The position numbers and the translations under genes are program-made. The notes below the pieces were generated by a model. That model had not been told where the DNA came from. It searched no databases and saw only the letters and a program-made list of their open reading frames with translations. This document shows, in pieces, positions 61,001-64,000 of a stretch of DNA of 64,000 nucleotides. Position 1 is the stretch's first letter, and each line of letters opens with the position of its first letter. The DNA lies in the NCBI RefSeq assembly GCF_040581485.1, contig NC_090130.1, forward strand, positions 31,721,418 to 31,785,417, read 5' to 3'. The DNA is from Linepithema humile (lineage: Eukaryota; Arthropoda; Insecta; Hymenoptera; Formicidae).

Positions 61001-62628
61001 ACGTTAAATAAGATCGGTTAATGACCTATCAAGGTGTTTGTGCTGCGAAAGTCGAAAAACTGTTCCAGATCAGACACGTACGAGAATGTGCGTCAACGAT
61101 CGCAGAAACGTATATGCTTAGTTCGCACGAATTTGTGCGCAGGCAGATTCTACTCTGCGAAATTTTAGATCCATCTTTTACTACAGCAGCGTAAGAGAAA
61201 AACATACCTCTGACGTATTTAAGTTAACATTAAAATAATCTTTTGTCTCTTATTGTAGAAATAGCTGTGAGACATGTGTAAAAAGACAAGTGGAATAAAC
61301 AATTAGACAGCTGTGTTCTTCAAATGATAATTACATATAGAAAGATGTTCTCTTTTTTGTTAAAATAGCTGACGCAGAATCTGCGCCCGACATGCAGTTA
61401 TACTACCACGAATGTGACGCGATATGTATTAGATAAAAACGTGTAATAAAAACATTGTATTGCCGACAGCGTATTTACAATTGCCGTTTAAAGTGTAATA
61501 TTCCAAGGTTTGTTTATAACTTGAAATCGATTGGAATATTCACGTCATTAAGTATAAAAAATGTACTGAGAAACTATCAAACTATACTTAATTCTGATCA
61601 TTAATATGTTAAAAATTAATGATCCGCTTCGTGTCGAAATACTAAGCAATTAGACACCATGCAACAATGTTCTTCTGAAAATAGTAACATACCAAAATAA
61701 ATGTATCTCCGATATTTGAAGTAACATAGCATTACATCTGTGCCAGAATTGTGATATCAGTTGGCTTTGCAATATTATTGAGATCAAAATTCTTTTTTGC
61801 GTTATACGGAATTCTTAATTATAATTATAGTTTTTGTTTTCTTTTTCTTAAATATAAATGTTTCAATTTATCGATTAAATGCGAGTAAATCTCATAATGC
61901 AAACGTAATTATTTTATGTATTGTGTGCGATCTGCGAATGCCGCAAATGCGATAAATCTCGAATTCAAAAATATATTTGTGAATTTATTTGTAAAATTAT
62001 TTGTGAAACGTGTGTAAAACATGAGTACTTTTCTTGGAAAAAAATGCTGAGATTAAACTTAACAAAAATCAATTACTGAAAGCAGTCAATACATTTTTCT
62101 GCGTCAGTCAATAAAATAATATTATAAATATAAAATAATATTATATATATTTTAAAGATTTCAAATTTCAAATAAAATAATTTCATCATTATCAAGTTTA
62201 AATGATATAAATTTTCAACAATATATGTACATGTAGTATGTGAGATATCTAGTTAATATTTCGCAAATATTTAAAAATAAGAAATTTGCCGTAAATATTG
62301 AAAAGAAAAATAGATTAACATTTCTCGTAGGTATATAAAATTGCGCATATAAGTTTAAAATAGTATTTTTTACTTTCAATAATATAATATGTAGAGTGTA
62401 ATATAATACGACATAGTAAAATGTGATACGTCTCTAGTAATAATACTGCGTAATAACATAATCTAACAAAACACAAAAAATAATAATGCATACCTTCAGA
62501 TGTATCTATTTACTTACAAAGACATCAAAGACTGCTATGGTTGATCAGTATACGATTATAATAAGTAGTTTTAACATTTCTTAAGCATATGTAGATTTAG
62601 CAATCATGTTATTTTTCATAATTCATGC
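58063..62628. other. AT-rich intergenic region
   Basis: No gene can be supported. It contains a 24-base poly(A) run at 59166-59189 and a 17-bp tandem duplication of CCGTAATTGCGATACAA near 59479-59512. Nothing else stands out. Confidence 0.5.
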
Positions 62629-62842
62629 TTAAGGGGATCCTAAAGTGGTCTGTTTTACCTATTTTTTTCAAATACACTTAACTTTCTTTTGGCTGTGTAG
62701 AATAAAAAGTCCTTTTCTGTAAGTAAAGTACATATGCTAATACACTACGGATGGTCGATTTAAAAGGATTTTTCAAGCCACGCAGCCAAAAAAAACAAAT
62801 TTTATGAAAAATAAAAGGTAAAACAGAGACGTATCTGTTTTA
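62629..62842. mobile_element. Left part of an inverted-repeat element starting TTAA-GGGGATCC, interrupted by a mariner
   Basis: TTAA at 62629-62632 is followed by GGGGATCCTAAAGTGG. The segment 62650-62700 (TCTGTTTTACC to TTGGCTGTGTAG) is the inverse of 62779-62828 (CCACGCAGCC to GGTAAAACAGA), forming a hairpin. The mariner enters at the TA at 62841-62842, so the right terminus of this element should lie beyond the mariner, outside the window. Confidence 0.5.
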
Positions 62843-64000
62843 CCAGAAGTGTAAGTTGAAGTTTGCCGGTTTTTACAGTAGGTGTTGCTAGCAGGATGTA
62901 GGCATTTCTATGATTTGTTATATACACGATTGTTTTCTATTGACATTAACCTTCAAAAACACCTAAGTCTCATTCTGTCAAAATAATAGCGTCATAGTCG
63001 TTTAATATCAATGAATATGTCGAGTTTCGTTCCAAATAAAGAGCATTTGCGGTATTCGTTGCTTTTCTTATTTCATCAAAAGAAAAAAGCAGCTGAAGCA
63101 CATCGTTTGCTAGTAGAAACTTATGGTGAACATGCTCCAGTGATTAGAACATGTGAGACATGGTTTCGTCAATTTAAAAGTGGAGATTTCGATTTGAAAG
63201 ACAATGAACATCCTGGTGCAGTGAAAAGGTTTGAAGACGAGGATTTGCAGGTGTTGTTGGATGAAGACCCAACTCAATCACAACAAATATTGGCAGAAAA
63301 ACTTAATGTGTCCCGAGTAGCAATTTGTCAACGTTTAAAAGCCATGGGAAAAATCCAGAAGTATGGAAAATGGGTGCCACACGCATTGAACGACAGGCAA
63401 ATGGAACATCGAAAAACCATTTGTGAAATGCTGCTTCAACGGTTCGAAAGGAAGTCTTTTTTGCATCGAATTGTCACGGGTGACGAGAAGTGGATTTTTT
63501 TTGAGAACTCGAAGCGAAAAAGATCATGGCTTTCACCTGGTGAAGCCGCCCCATCCACTGCAAAGCCCAATCGCTTTGGCCGTAAGACAATGCTCTGTGT
63601 TTGGTGGGACCAGGATGGTGTGGTGTACCACGAACTATTAAAACCTGGTGAAACGGTAAATACGGATCGCTACCGACAACAAATGATCAATTTGAATCAC
63701 GCGTTGATCGTTAAACGACCGGAATGGGCCCGAAGACATGGCAAAGTTATTTTGCAACATGACAACGCACCGTCTCATACCGCTAGATCCGTGGACACAT
63801 TAAAAGCACTTAATTGGGAAATATTATCGCACCCGCCGTACTCTCCAGACCTCGCCCCGTCCGACTTCCACCTTTTCGCATCGATGGAGCACTCACTTGC
63901 AGAGCAGCACTTCGTCAATTTTGAAGAAGTTGAAAAATGGCTCGTCGAATGGTTTTCCTCGAAAGAGAAAAAGTTTTTTTGGAATGGTATCCATAATTTG
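62843..64000 (+). mobile_element. Mos1-like mariner transposon (right end outside window)
   Basis: The element begins CCAGAAGTGTAAGTTGAAGT, then TTGCCGG, directly after a TA dinucleotide at 62841-62842. This resembles the 5' terminal repeat of mauritiana-subfamily mariners and has the TA target expected for them. About 174 bp of untranslated leader precede the transposase start at 63017, close to the arrangement in Mos1. The 3' terminal repeat is not in the window. Confidence 0.9.
63017..64000 (+). CDS. Mariner transposase, open to the window end (328 residues visible)
   Basis: The frame starts MSSFVPNKEHLRYSLLFLFH and stays open for 328 codons to the end of the window. The family length is about 345, so only the last few residues should be missing. 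N-terminal helix-turn-helix DNA-binding segments include RTCETWFRQFKSGDFD and SRVAICQRLKAMGKIQK. The linker WVPHALN precedes the catalytic domain. The acid triad is Asp156 (VTGDEKW), Asp249 (LQHDNAPSH) and Asp283 (DLAPSDFHLF). The spacing between the second and third Asp is 33 residues instead of the 34 that defines the DD34D group, because one residue is missing in the ARSVDTLKAL segment. The start was chosen to match the conserved MSSFVPN; an ATG two codons earlier is also in frame. Confidence 0.93.
   Translation, partial: MSSFVPNKEHLRYSLLFLFHQKKKAAEAHRLLVETYGEHAPVIRTCETWFRQFKSGDFDLKDNEHPGAVKRFEDEDLQVLLDEDPTQSQQILAEKLNVSRVAICQRLKAMGKIQKYGKWVPHALNDRQMEHRKTICEMLLQRFERKSFLHRIVTGDEKWIFFENSKRKRSWLSPGEAAPSTAKPNRFGRKTMLCVWWDQDGVVYHELLKPGETVNTDRYRQQMINLNHALIVKRPEWARRHGKVILQHDNAPSHTARSVDTLKALNWEILSHPPYSPDLAPSDFHLFASMEHSLAEQHFVNFEEVEKWLVEWFSSKEKKFFWNGIHNL

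Noticed and set aside
63423..63641. A 72-codon ORF in another frame inside the mariner
   Set aside because: It overlaps the conserved transposase frame and is a shadow of it.

Overview
The window is AT-rich nuclear DNA from an insect. It holds spliced genes with GT-AG introns, long AT-rich introns, many microsatellites and many small inverted-repeat transposons. The proteins (a FET/cabeza-type RNA-binding protein, an insect-like S-adenosylmethionine synthetase, secreted GDSL lipases of the phospholipase B1 type) and a Mos1-like mariner fit a hymenopteran, probably an ant. That placement is inference, not something the sequence proves. No rRNA gene, functional tRNA gene, CRISPR array or prokaryotic feature was seen.

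Layout. (1) Positions 1-2050, minus strand: the 5' end of a cabeza/FUS-like gene, with three coding exons seen and the rest lying off the left edge. (2) 2188-4125: a dense pile of small inverted-repeat elements. At least four are inserted inside one another, each with a readable 3-bp target duplication. One family carries an exon for a MADF DNA-binding domain, the usual partner of PIF/Harbinger transposases. (3) 5943-14440, minus strand: a complete S-adenosylmethionine synthetase gene of nine coding positions and 404 residues. Its fourth coding position has two alternative 113-nt exons that encode the active-site gating loop. Its introns hold a tRNA-derived SINE-like sequence, a second copy of a 156-bp hairpin element and a small secreted-type ORF. 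(4) 14.5-27.3 kb: AT-rich spacer with repeats. (5) 27572-33498 and 35872-42825, plus strand: two tandem, divergent, secreted phospholipase B1-like GDSL/SGNH hydrolases of 412 and 415 residues, both with the catalytic Ser, Gly-x-Asn-Asp and Asp-x-x-His elements. (6) 43-64 kb: mostly noncoding. It includes a TATA-driven minus-strand transcription unit with two short ORFs (51.8-52.6 kb), a TTAA-flanked element (57.2-58.1 kb), and at the right edge a mariner with a long open transposase ORF cut by the window end.

The genes do not form a pathway. Sam-S makes the cell's methyl donor, the cabeza-like protein acts in RNA metabolism, and the two lipases probably act outside the cell or at its surface. 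The most interesting features are the mutually exclusive Sam-S exons, the nested transposon stack with its captured MADF exon, and the unrecognised small ORFs. Splice sites were placed by reading frame, GT/AG signals and protein family conservation. No transcript data were available.
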